From: Chryseobacterium angstadtii
Lineage (GTDB): Bacteria > Bacteroidota > Bacteroidia > Flavobacteriales > Weeksellaceae
Assembly: GCF_001045465.1 (NCBI RefSeq)
Contig: NZ_LFND01000008.1
Location: 62,001-126,000 of the forward strand
Direction: 5' to 3'
Length of the DNA stretch: 64,000 nucleotides
Shown: positions 1 through 8,169 of the stretch, in pieces
Layout of the letters: every line of letters begins with the position of its first letter
Numbering within the stretch: the first letter of the stretch is position 1
Program-made: the position numbers and the translations under genes
Notes under the pieces: generated by a model
Database searches by the model: none
What the model was told of the DNA's origin: nothing
What the model saw: the letters and a program-made list of their open reading frames with translations, nothing else

Positions 1-71
1 CTTCCATCAGCATGAAATTATCGCACTATGCTTTGGTGCCTGATTTTATTGCCAATACATTAATAACCTAA
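1..71 (+). CDS. Possible C-terminal end of a gene entering from the left (partial)
   Basis: A frame starting at base 3 stays open for 22 codons and stops with TAA at 69-71, just before a terminator-like hairpin. The beginning lies outside the window. Too short to recognise; the main support is the hairpin directly after the stop. Confidence 0.3.
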   Translation, partial: SISMKLSHYALVPDFIANTLIT

Positions 72-78
72 AAGACGA

Positions 79-108
79 GGGCTGTAAAGTGATTTACAGT
101 CCTTGTTT
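79..108 (+). terminator. Terminator-like hairpin
   Basis: GGGCTGTAAA at 79-88 pairs with TTTACAGTCC at 93-102, loop GTGA, followed by TTGTTT. It lies 8 bases after the stop of the partial gene. Confidence 0.55.
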
Positions 109-264
109 GGTTATTGTAGATGGAATGTGAATGATGAATGAAGAGTGAAAAATGATGAATTGTGAATGGTGAATTTTTTTGCGGATTATTTAACTACGGA
201 TTTCACAGATGTGCACAGATTTTTAAATTTTGGGATTCTTGTTTGATCATTTTTAATTTCGCGC

Positions 265-452
265 TGATTGAGCGGATAGTGCAGATTTTTAATTTGAAAC
301 ATTAAGAAGATTCAAGGGATTAAGGTTCATTAAGAAAAATCAAACAGATTTTTAAAGTAGGATTACTTAAAGCGTAGCTCATCTTCATATTCTTAAAAAC
401 TTAATATGATCTTAATGGTTCAATCATAAGGTTTTCAATTTTTTTAAATTTT
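265..452 (+). repeat. Dispersed intergenic repeat, copy 1
   Basis: About 190 bases closely resembling 6576-6764. Shared blocks include the GATTGAGCGGAT-like start, TTTGAAACATTAAGAA, and the end CTTAATGGTTCAATCATAAG. It is full of short AT-rich direct repeats, carries no ORF and sits between genes. No transposase is attached. Confidence 0.7.
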
Positions 453-506
453 CTTTTATTACCCTTCCGTTTTTTCTCACTTCCAATCAGTTTCGTTTTA
501 TTTTTT

Positions 507-514
507 TACCTTTG
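507..514 (+). promoter_or_regulatory. Promoter -7 element before SulP gene
   Basis: TACCTTTG matches the Bacteroidota consensus TAnnTTTG. It begins 190 bases before the transporter start. A 14-codon ORF (524-568, starting MKIFTVTSS) lies in the leader; no role is evident. Confidence 0.5.
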
Positions 515-696
515 CGATCTGTTATGAAAATATTTACAGTAACATCTTCGCCAATTACACCGCCTTAAATATCAGGGTGATTTATTCTTTTGGTATCCGG
601 AATTCATTTTTGGATAAAATTTCTTTTATATATCAATCAATTTTAATCATTACACCTTATTTACTGATGGGTGTTCTATAATAATCTTAATAGTTT

Positions 697-2229
697 ATGG
701 AAAACATAGTATCTGGTTTTCAATCATTGCGTAATATCAATTTTAAAAGTGAAATTCTGGCAGGTTTAACGGTTGCCATGACCATGATCCCGGAATCTCT
801 TTCATTTGCAATTCTGGCCGGATTGTCTCCTCTAACCGGTTTATATGCCGCATTTTTAATGGGAATTGTAACCGCTGTTTTTGGAGGCAGGCCGGGAATG
901 GTTTCGGGAGGTGCGGGAGCAACGGTTGTGGTTTTAATTGCCCTGGCTTCATCTCATGGGGTGCAATATCTTTTCGGAGCGGTTATATTAGCCGGAATTA
1001 TTCAGATATTGGTAGGGACTTTCAAACTTGGAAAATTTGTACGCCTTATTCCTCAGCCTGTTATGTATGGTTTTTTAAACGGTCTTGCCGTTATTATTTT
1101 CATGGCTCAGGTCACTCAGTTTAAAATCGTAAAGAACGGTGTCAGTACCTGGATGGAGGGTCCGGCTTTGTTTATTATGGCAGGTTTAACCGCTCTTACT
1201 ATTCTTATCGTTATATTTTCCCCAAAGATCACTAAGGCTGTGCCTTCGTCATTAGTGGCTATCATTATTGTTTTTGCCCTGGTTTATTTCTTTAATATTG
1301 ACACAAAAAAAGTTATCGATATTGCTTCTGTAAGCGGTTCTCTTCCTTCTTTTCATATCCCTGAAATTCCTTTCAGCATGGAAACGCTAAAAATTATTTT
1401 TCCTTATTCTCTAGTTATGGCAGGTGTAGGATTGATAGAATCTTTACTGACTCTGAACATGGTGGATGAAATTACGAATACAAAAGGAAAATCTGATCAG
1501 GAAGCAGTGGCACAGGGAATGGCCAATATCACCAACGGGTTTTTCGGAGGAATGGGCGGTTGTGCTATGGTAGCACAGACTTTGGTCAATATCGGAGCAG
1601 GCGCAAAAACGAAAATTTCTGCTATTGTAGGGGCCTTAACGATTCTGACTATCATCCTTTTCGGAGGCCCCGTCATTGAACGGATACCTATGGCAGCTTT
1701 GGTAGGCGTTATGATGATGGTAGCTATTACCACTTTTGAATGGGCTTCATTCCGCATCATAACAAAAATGCCCAAATCGGATATATTTGTAGGAATGCTA
1801 GTCGCTATTATTACAGTTGTTCTTCACAACCTTGCTTTAGCCGTATTAATAGGAGTTATTATTTCCGCGCTGGTATTTTCCTGGGACAGTGCAAAAAGAA
1901 TCAGGGCCAGAAAATCCATTGATGAATCGGGAAATAAAGTATATGAAATCTATGGTCCTTTATTCTTCGGCAGCACTACAACATTTGCCTATAAATTTGA
2001 TTTTGTTAATGATCCTGAACGTATTATCATCGATTTTAAAGAATCCCGTATTGTAGACATGTCTGCCATTGAAACACTTAAAAAAATAACGAAAAAGTAC
2101 AAAGCACAGGACAAGCAGGTGATTCTTAAACATTTAAGTCCGGACTGCATTAAACTACTGGATAATGCCAATGGTTTTATAGAAGTCAATATCGAAGAAG
2201 ATCCCACCTATCGTGTGATGCCTAAATAA
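697..2229 (+). CDS. SulP/SLC26-type anion transporter with STAS domain
   Basis: 510 residues, the normal size for bacterial SulP permeases, which move sulfate, bicarbonate or dicarboxylates across the inner membrane. The N-terminal segment has the typical AGLTVAMTMIPESLSFAILA helix and the G-rich GLYAAFLMG stretch. Around ten further hydrophobic segments run to about residue 395. The last about 110 residues form a soluble STAS-like domain (IIIDFKESRIVDMSAIETL). The substrate cannot be read from sequence. It stands alone with its own promoter-like element and a terminator directly after it. Confidence 0.9.
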   Translation: MENIVSGFQSLRNINFKSEILAGLTVAMTMIPESLSFAILAGLSPLTGLYAAFLMGIVTAVFGGRPGMVSGGAGATVVVLIALASSHGVQYLFGAVILAGIIQILVGTFKLGKFVRLIPQPVMYGFLNGLAVIIFMAQVTQFKIVKNGVSTWMEGPALFIMAGLTALTILIVIFSPKITKAVPSSLVAIIIVFALVYFFNIDTKKVIDIASVSGSLPSFHIPEIPFSMETLKIIFPYSLVMAGVGLIESLLTLNMVDEITNTKGKSDQEAVAQGMANITNGFFGGMGGCAMVAQTLVNIGAGAKTKISAIVGALTILTIILFGGPVIERIPMAALVGVMMMVAITTFEWASFRIITKMPKSDIFVGMLVAIITVVLHNLALAVLIGVIISALVFSWDSAKRIRARKSIDESGNKVYEIYGPLFFGSTTTFAYKFDFVNDPERIIIDFKESRIVDMSAIETLKKITKKYKAQDKQVILKHLSPDCIKLLDNANGFIEVNIEEDPTYRVMPK

Positions 2230-2238
2230 TTGAATCGG

Positions 2239-2266
2239 GACTGTTTTAAAAGACAGTCTTTTTTTT
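2239..2266 (+). terminator. Rho-independent terminator after SulP gene
   Basis: GACTGT (2239-2244) pairs with ACAGTC (2253-2258) and is followed by a run of T to 2266. It starts 9 bases after the stop codon. Confidence 0.75.
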
Positions 2267-2883
2267 ATGAAAAATTGGTTCATAATATATCTATATTTAT
2301 TTTTTAATTCACTTTAAGAACAGCTTCTTAAACTTTAAATAATTCACAAATGCGTACACTTAATTTGTTAATTTTAATTAAATTTCATATTCTGGGATAT
2401 TTTTTATGTATTTTTAAGAGTTTGATGCTATTTTTTATTTAAATTTGAAAACGAACAAAGAGATTATTTACCATTAATTAAAAATTGTATGGCTTTAATG
2501 ATCTGCTAAAACTAAGGTTAACAGTAAAAATATTACGAATAAAACTGCATGAAAAAGCTTTAATAGGTTATATAATATTCAGACGAAAAAGAAATATGAA
2601 GCATGAAAAGTATTGCGTCATTGGAACGAAAATACTGTACTAGAAAACGGGATATAAAAATTTCTCAGATATAAATAACCTGAAAACTAAATGATCGGCA
2701 GATCATCCCAAAGACTGTCGGGCTGTACATCTACAGCGCAGAGCTTAACATTCCGCTTTTTTGCTTCCGTTGAGATTCGCTTAGCGTAATTTTATTTTTT
2801 AGACAGTTGATTCATTCTGTACGAATGAAATATATGATCTATTCTCTTTAATTCATGAATTGAACAAGAAATATTACCCAATA
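2267..2883. other. Intergenic stretch, no gene seen
   Basis: About 600 AT-rich bases between the SulP terminator and the HTH gene. A 15-codon ORF begins at an ATG near 2597 and reads MKHEKYCVIGTKILY before TAG; it has no hairpin partner that I can find. Nothing else recognisable. Confidence 0.5.
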
Positions 2884-3315
2884 ATGTTATATAAAGAAAT
2901 TCATATAGGAAAGTTTATCAAGGAGATGGTGGATGAAAATGAATTATCCATGGAGAGGATCTGTAACTTTCTCAGTAAAGATGAACAGTTTGTTGAAAAT
3001 GTATACAAAAGCAAATCCATAGATACAGACCTTCTTTTGAGATGGAGTAAACTGCTGGAATATGATTTTTTCAGACTTTACAGTTCGCATCTTATTTTGT
3101 ATGCCCCGCCATCCGCTGTGAACAAAAACCAGAAGAAATCCGATAAAATTCCTTATTTCAGAAAAAATATTTATACTCAGGAGATTAAAGATTTTATCAT
3201 GAAAAGAATTATATCCGGCGAAATGACGTATGCTGAAGTGATCAAAGAATATTCTATTCCCAAAAGTACACTCCACCGCTGGCTTCAGAAGAACAACGAT
3301 AATACTAACGGATAA
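2884..3315 (+). CDS. Small helix-turn-helix protein, transposase-like
   Basis: 143 residues from ATG 2884; the upstream TTG at 2860 is in frame but less likely. The C-terminal part has a transposase OrfA-like helix-turn-helix (TYAEVIKEYSIPKSTLHRWL, about residues 118-137). The N-terminal half contains LLLRWSKLLEYDFFRLYSSH, a segment I associate with small flavobacterial DNA-binding proteins. No inverted repeats or DDE nuclease are nearby, so an intact insertion sequence is not supported. The next gene starts 11 bases later on the same strand, which suggests a two-gene unit. Function unknown; a regulatory or domesticated transposase role is possible. Confidence 0.7.
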   Translation: MLYKEIHIGKFIKEMVDENELSMERICNFLSKDEQFVENVYKSKSIDTDLLLRWSKLLEYDFFRLYSSHLILYAPPSAVNKNQKKSDKIPYFRKNIYTQEIKDFIMKRIISGEMTYAEVIKEYSIPKSTLHRWLQKNNDNTNG

Positions 3316-3326
3316 ACAAACTCATT

Positions 3327-3674
3327 ATGCGTCCCAATTACAAGAAGATATATTATGATATGCTGAGGCTGGAACATCCGGAAAAGCTCAAAGACCCAAA
3401 GATCAAAGAACTTCTGGGAAAACTCAATACCACTGAAGATATCCTGAATTTCAACGAAAAGATTTTCGAACAGTCCAGGGAAAGCCAGATCAACAATCAA
3501 AAGCTTAAAACATATGATAAAAAAACGATGTTTAAACTTTTGGAGTACCAGAACAAACATGGTTTTTCTACAAGCTATATGTCCAGAAAATATAAGATCA
3601 GCAGAACAACGATCATGAACTGGAAAAAAACATTTGAGGAAGAAATAGAAAAAGTAATAAATGCCGGCGAATAA
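3327..3674 (+). CDS. Small helix-turn-helix protein, second of pair
   Basis: 115 residues. The C-terminal third has an HTH of the same style as its neighbour (HGFSTSYMSRKYKISRTTIM, then NWKK). The N-terminal part is charged and helical with no recognised domain. It follows the previous gene by 11 bases and its stop lies inside the terminator hairpin that ends the unit. Likely DNA-binding; exact role unknown. Confidence 0.7.
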   Translation: MRPNYKKIYYDMLRLEHPEKLKDPKIKELLGKLNTTEDILNFNEKIFEQSRESQINNQKLKTYDKKTMFKLLEYQNKHGFSTSYMSRKYKISRTTIMNWKKTFEEEIEKVINAGE

Positions 3675-3691
3675 TTCACCGGCATTTTTTA
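3661..3691 (+). terminator. Terminator overlapping the HTH gene stop
   Basis: ATGCCGG (3661-3667) pairs with CCGGCAT (3679-3685), followed by T residues. The stop codon sits in the loop. Confidence 0.75.
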
Positions 3692-3721
3692 TAAAAGGTT
3701 ATGATCAGGAAAAAAGGGGGT

Positions 3722-3848
3722 TGTCTTTGTACCGGATTCGAACCGGATAGCCTTGCCGGAATGATCGGCTTCGCTATTCCTCCCCGTTAAGTGTGACGAT
3801 GGAGTTTTCCTCTGTAAACTTCCCCGTTATATACTAGAAAGCAAGACA
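3722..3848 (-). pseudogene. Degenerate tRNA-like element
   Basis: On the minus strand the 3' part has a T-arm-like block (CCGGTTCGAATCCGG) followed by CAAAGACA. The latter can pair with TGTCTTG at the 5' side (3842-3848) apart from one bulged base. The interior is about 30 bases too long for a tRNA and no clear anticodon arm could be set. It lies directly downstream of the broken gene at 3862-4446 on the same strand. It could be a decayed or insertion-bearing tRNA; identity uncertain. Confidence 0.35.
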
Positions 3849-3861
3849 CTATTATCAAATT

Positions 3862-4446
3862 CTAAAACTTTTCAACTATTAAATTATAAAATCTTTCTTG
3901 ACCAGCAATATCAAAATTACCGGTAACATAACATATGGCTCTGTACAAATCGGTGGTGCCAGAAATAGAAAAAGTTAGGATATTTTTCTCATCTACATTC
4001 AAAGTTCCATTTCCCACAGTTCGCTAGCTAGTATAGTTCGATGTTGTGAAGTTTAGGGTAACTGCTGATCTTTGCGTTCCACCTGAATTGTAAGTTTCAT
4101 CATTTAATACAACTACAGAAATATTTGAGGTCGGTGCCGTGTTTAATCGTAACTGCAGATAATTAAACTGTGTACTGCTACCATCAAAAGGAACAATCCT
4201 CACTTCTACAATGCCTGCACTTATGGTTTTAGTACCATCAGCTCTGGTGGCAAAGTATTGGTTTTTACAAATTGTTGAGCCTGAAGTGTTAGTATCTCCA
4301 ACAGACTGCGAAGTTAGGGTGGTTCTAAGCAACATCCCGTTTGAGTCAGCAGATAATATATACTCTGTATCTTGCCTAGCTATCATTGTTCGCACCCTTA
4401 AGTATCCGTTGATGTCAGTTTTATTAGTCGGTGAAGCAATTGCCAT
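3862..4446 (-). pseudogene. Hypothetical gene interrupted by an in-frame TAG
   Basis: From ATG at 4446 the frame runs to TAG at 4024-4026 (SNYTS*). It then continues in the same frame for another 53 codons (RTVGNGTLNVDEKN ... NLIVEKF) to TAG at 3862-3864. The part after the stop reads as normal protein, so the whole is one gene of about 194 codons with a nonsense codon. Content is Thr/Ser/Asn-rich and beta-strand-like, as in phage-tail or surface proteins, but I do not recognise the family. No tRNA in the window has a CTA anticodon that would read TAG. Confidence 0.6.
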
Positions 4447-4789
4447 GAGATGATTAGTTTTTTTACTGTTCTGCCTTGAAAAAGACAAATTGGATAGTTA
4501 AAATAATCAGATCTATCATCAAGAATTAATGCCCGTAGGAATTTCTCTGATTATTAAGCCGTATGATTCTCATATTACTCTAAAATAATTTTCTTGCATT
4601 TCCGCCCTGTTACAAAGGTTTTACTTTAGATAATAGTACTTACTATGAAAATGATCTCTGACCTCTCCCTGTTAATATTACCAATCTTAAAAATTAGTTC
4701 TAATCTTCAGGATATTAAAAGCAACAAAACCAAAGAGGTAATTTTCTCAGGTTTTGAAAACTATAAGATTGAACAGATAGCTCTGCAAT
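4447..4789. other. Intergenic stretch
   Basis: About 340 bases between the secreted-protein gene and the broken gene. AT-rich, no ORF, RNA or clear hairpin recognised. Confidence 0.4.
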
Positions 4790-5584
4790 CTAGTAGAGCC
4801 TTGTAGTCATTATAAATATATGCCGTGAATTTGTACCATTGCCGTTCGAACCAGCTATAGGCAGACCGTAATATTCCACTTTGTAAAGTTTTTCTTTAAT
4901 CCAAAGCATCATTACAAGATAATCATGTGATCTATACCACTGATAATTATTCCCCATAGCAGCCGGCTGAGTTCTACCTGCACTAATAATTTGAGGTCTT
5001 CCATTGTCTCCTAAAGTTAAATTCGTATAAATTGCAATATCTGAGCTAGTCGTATTATAAAGATAGGGATGGTAGTTACCTTTAAAACCATAAAAACCAG
5101 AGCTACTATAGACTGCGTGTACATCAAGCATTAGTCCATCTAGCACAGGTAAAGAAGGAACTCCCGAAGCATCACTGAGTTTTTTTTCCACGTATTCCGG
5201 ACCTAAGTCAAATATGGCATGATAAACACTGGGAATTCCTATACTTCCTTGATTCCCATTTTCCAATGCCGCTTTCCAAATACTACTTTGAGCATCATAA
5301 TAATAAAACCCTACAGTCTTTATGTTAATAGTTTTTGGGGTGTTTCCTATTCCATCTGTTACAAATACTAGCATACCGTTCTGAGCAGCACCATATGCGT
5401 TGTCTTTTTTACCGAGTTGAATAGCATCATATCTTGGAATAAGAATACCATCAGGACTATTGTTATCCGCTTTTCCCGTAATATCTAATGTTGCTTTAGG
5501 CTCAGAATTCCCTATTCCGATCTGTGCCTTAATAATTCCTAATGGTGATGCTATCACCACTAATATCGAAATAATTTTTTTCAT
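4790..5584 (-). CDS. Secreted IGIG-type surface protein, unknown function
   Basis: 264 residues. The N-terminus MKKIISILVVIASPLGIIKA is a Sec signal peptide. It is followed by QIGIGNSEPKATLDITGK, a motif common at the start of exported Bacteroidota proteins that resemble phage tail fibres or repeat adhesins. The rest is Gly/Asn/Tyr-rich with predicted beta structure. No catalytic motif seen. No C-terminal type IX sorting domain is evident. It stands between long AT-rich spacers. Confidence 0.7.
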   Translation of the reverse strand: MKKIISILVVIASPLGIIKAQIGIGNSEPKATLDITGKADNNSPDGILIPRYDAIQLGKKDNAYGAAQNGMLVFVTDGIGNTPKTINIKTVGFYYYDAQSSIWKAALENGNQGSIGIPSVYHAIFDLGPEYVEKKLSDASGVPSLPVLDGLMLDVHAVYSSSGFYGFKGNYHPYLYNTTSSDIAIYTNLTLGDNGRPQIISAGRTQPAAMGNNYQWYRSHDYLVMMLWIKEKLYKVEYYGLPIAGSNGNGTNSRHIFIMTTRLY

Positions 5585-6097
5585 TGTATTTTTAATTTTA
5601 AAAAGTTTCTGAAGACTCTATTAAGATGATTTGCTAAAAAGAAATTTCAAATTTGAAAAACTATATAATAAAATCAACTTTGGATTATTTAGTCGTTTTA
5701 TAAGCTTACTTGATGAAATAATGTAATTGAATTGACAGCAACAATTGCATCATACTACACCGATTGAAATCAATGTCTTTTTCATTTTTCTTATTTACAT
5801 CAATTACAATCCTTGAAAACAACTACAAATGTTTGCGTTTTTCTATTAAATAAAGCAATATTATATGTTTGCAAAATTAATAGAAAGAAAAAGTAAAATA
5901 AATAACGTATATCTGTCATTTTTAGACTTCATATTCAAATTATAATAAACTATTTAAACCTATTTAAATAAAAAAGCTGTTTAAATTTTTAATCATCTTA
6001 AATAAAATCTGTCTATCATTCATTTCAAATAAAGAAATCAATTGTCTTCTATTTTCGAAAATGCTTTGTCTAGCTTTGTCATATTAAAATTCAGGTT
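5585..6097. other. Long AT-rich intergenic stretch
   Basis: About 510 bases, very AT-rich, between divergent genes. It should hold the promoters of both, but no strong TAnnTTTG match stands out. No ORF or RNA recognised. Confidence 0.4.
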
Positions 6098-6541
6098 ATG
6101 ATTAAAGGATTGTATGAAACCCATGTTCAGGTAAGTGATTTAGAAAATTCTATCCGTTTTTACACGGAAGTTTTGGGTCTGAAACTGGCATACAGGGATG
6201 AAAAACGTCCTATTGCTTTTTTATGGATCGGTGATAACAAAGAATTTATGCTGGGGTTATGGGAACAGAAAGAAAACCTGCAGCCGAGGCATTTTGCTTT
6301 TTCCAGCAGTACAGAAGATATTTTAAATCATTCCGCGGACTTTCTGAAAAATAAAAACCTGAAACCTTATAATTTTTTAAAGGATGGTATGGATAAACCG
6401 ATGGTCTTTGCATGGATGCCCGCTCTGGCCATTTACTTTAATGATCCGGATGGTAATCAGCTGGAGTTTATCTCCATCCTTGAGGGTGAAGGAAAGCCTG
6501 AACTAGGTGTGATCTCCTATGAAGAATGGATGAAACAATAA
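6098..6541 (+). CDS. VOC-superfamily (glyoxalase/bleomycin-resistance-like) protein
   Basis: 147 residues, the usual length for a single VOC unit made of two beta-alpha-beta-beta-beta modules. The start (ETHVQVSDLENSIRFYTEVL) carries the first metal-ligand type His, and the end (IYFNDPDGNQLEFISIL) has the DPDGNxxE signature with the last metal-ligand Glu. It should bind a divalent metal. The substrate is unknown; members include glyoxalases, dioxygenases and resistance proteins. Single-gene unit. Confidence 0.85.
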   Translation: MIKGLYETHVQVSDLENSIRFYTEVLGLKLAYRDEKRPIAFLWIGDNKEFMLGLWEQKENLQPRHFAFSSSTEDILNHSADFLKNKNLKPYNFLKDGMDKPMVFAWMPALAIYFNDPDGNQLEFISILEGEGKPELGVISYEEWMKQ

Positions 6542-6575
6542 TTGGTTATAAAAAACTGCTGTTTTCTATCTCACA

Positions 6576-6764
6576 GATTAAACGGATAATGCAGATTCTT
6601 AATTTGAAACATTAAGAATATTAAAGGGATTAAGTTTGATTAAGAAAAATCAAATAGATTTTTAAAACAACAATTCTTATAGCGAAGCTTAACTTAATAT
6701 TCTTAAAAACTTAATGGGATCTTAATGGTTCAATCATAAGTTTTTCAATCTTTTTTAAATTTTA
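6576..6764 (+). repeat. Dispersed intergenic repeat, copy 2
   Basis: Homologous along its length to 265-452, with point differences and small indels. Noncoding; lies between the VOC gene and the SWIM gene terminator. Confidence 0.7.
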
Positions 6765-6781
6765 GGATCAATCAAATTAAT

Positions 6782-6820
6782 AAAAAAGAACAGCTTTATT
6801 TCCGGAAGCTGTTCTTGTTT
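6782..6820. terminator. Bidirectional terminator
   Basis: GAACAGCTT (6788-6796) pairs with AAGCTGTTC (6806-6814). An A-run lies on the left and a T-rich run on the right, so it can end both the VOC transcript and the minus-strand SWIM transcript. Confidence 0.75.
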
Positions 6821-6822
6821 AT

Positions 6823-8166
6823 TTAGATGTTGACTAATTTTTTTACCGCAAGCACATGTTTGCATGGACCTCTTTCCCCTTGGTGTTTGCTGAACCATTC
6901 GCATGTACAGCGTTCTTTTTCAAGGTCTATAATGACCGTATGATGTACTCCGGTACCTTCTACCCTTGCTTCGGTTCTGACTTCATTTTTATTGACAATT
7001 TCTACTTTTCTTTCTGCAATAAGTTTGTCTGCATTTCTTATCCTGGGATTTAAGCCGATGATTCTATTGAGTTTAAACGGCAGTCTCCGGTAGAAAAACT
7101 GGTTATCATCAAGATCAAACCCTAAAAGTCCCATTGCGGCAAGTCTTCCTGTAAGGTTACCGGTTTTTTCAAGACTGATATTTTCTTGTAAAGCAAAAAC
7201 GGATGGATTAAAAGCCTGATTGGCATAAGCATATTTATCCATTGCATCAATCCATTCATCAGAAACCTCATCAATCAGACTGTCTAAAACAGCTCCTTCT
7301 CCGGAAAAACCTCTCCAGCTATCTCTGGACAATGAAAAGCAGAATCTGATATTCCCCATATACAGCTGCCATGTGGTAGACTGCATATCTGAATGCGGAA
7401 ATACCTGCATCTGATCAATATAAGGAAGAAGAGGCTCCAGTAAACGCAGCCTCTGCAAACCTCCTATACAAACTGCATCTGCCGATTTTACGGGAGAAAA
7501 CATAGGTTTGTTGCCTCTGATAATCAGATAATAATCAGATTTCACAGGTCCTTTCGGGATTCCTCTGAACAGCTGTTGGGTTTGAATTTTGTTAAAACAG
7601 TGACGTTTTTCCGACTCAGAGAGATAAATCTGTACGGTACTGAGCCCTTTGATCCATTTTACAGGCAGTGGCACTTTCCGTTCCACAACATTTTTTTCTT
7701 CCTGATACAACCCAACTTCTTTTTCGCCTACAGAAAGCATTATTTTTTCATTAGGACGAATACTTCCCAATGCCGTAATCATGGGCTGATTAAAATCCAC
7801 ATTGGTTGTTCCGTTTTCCAGAAATTCACCGTGAAGGCCGTCGGGCAGTACATCTACTCTGGCATACACTCCGGCACAGTGCGAGAATCCTTCAAAACGA
7901 AGCCGATGATTTCCGGCGGTTACAATAGGGTCTTTAAGTGCTGCCAGCTGAAACGGTGACAGGTTGAAACTGGATTTCACAATATTAGAGAGCGTTATCA
8001 GACATCTTGCCAATATAAACGGCTGGCTGACATCTCCCCAAAAAAAGCAGGGAGCATCCGTATTCTTCTGAACCTCGCTGTACTTGGACAGAAATAATTC
8101 TTCAGATGCATCTTTCTTTATCAAAGACGATGGTCTCTGATAATGGTAAATAAGCGTATCTTCCAT
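6823..8166 (-). CDS. SWIM zinc-finger protein
   Basis: 447 residues. The C-terminus carries a SWIM finger: C420-x-C422 in ERCTCEWF, then C435-x-H437 in GPCKHVLA. SWIM fingers bind nucleic acid or protein partners. The first 400 residues match no family I can name. It starts 3 bases after the stop of the large upstream gene, so the two are cotranscribed. SWIM proteins also occur next to MoxR/vWA genes in other bacteria, and a MoxR/vWA operon lies 17 kb away. Molecular role unknown. Confidence 0.8.
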   Translation of the reverse strand: MEDTLIYHYQRPSSLIKKDASEELFLSKYSEVQKNTDAPCFFWGDVSQPFILARCLITLSNIVKSSFNLSPFQLAALKDPIVTAGNHRLRFEGFSHCAGVYARVDVLPDGLHGEFLENGTTNVDFNQPMITALGSIRPNEKIMLSVGEKEVGLYQEEKNVVERKVPLPVKWIKGLSTVQIYLSESEKRHCFNKIQTQQLFRGIPKGPVKSDYYLIIRGNKPMFSPVKSADAVCIGGLQRLRLLEPLLPYIDQMQVFPHSDMQSTTWQLYMGNIRFCFSLSRDSWRGFSGEGAVLDSLIDEVSDEWIDAMDKYAYANQAFNPSVFALQENISLEKTGNLTGRLAAMGLLGFDLDDNQFFYRRLPFKLNRIIGLNPRIRNADKLIAERKVEIVNKNEVRTEARVEGTGVHHTVIIDLEKERCTCEWFSKHQGERGPCKHVLAVKKLVNI

Positions 8167-8169
8167 AAT

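Noticed and set aside
524..568. 14-codon ORF before the SulP gene as an attenuator leader
   Set aside because: No terminator/antiterminator pair follows and the composition is not diverse.
2884..3674. Complete insertion sequence
   Set aside because: Only HTH-type proteins are present; no DDE transposase domain, terminal inverted repeats or target duplication found.
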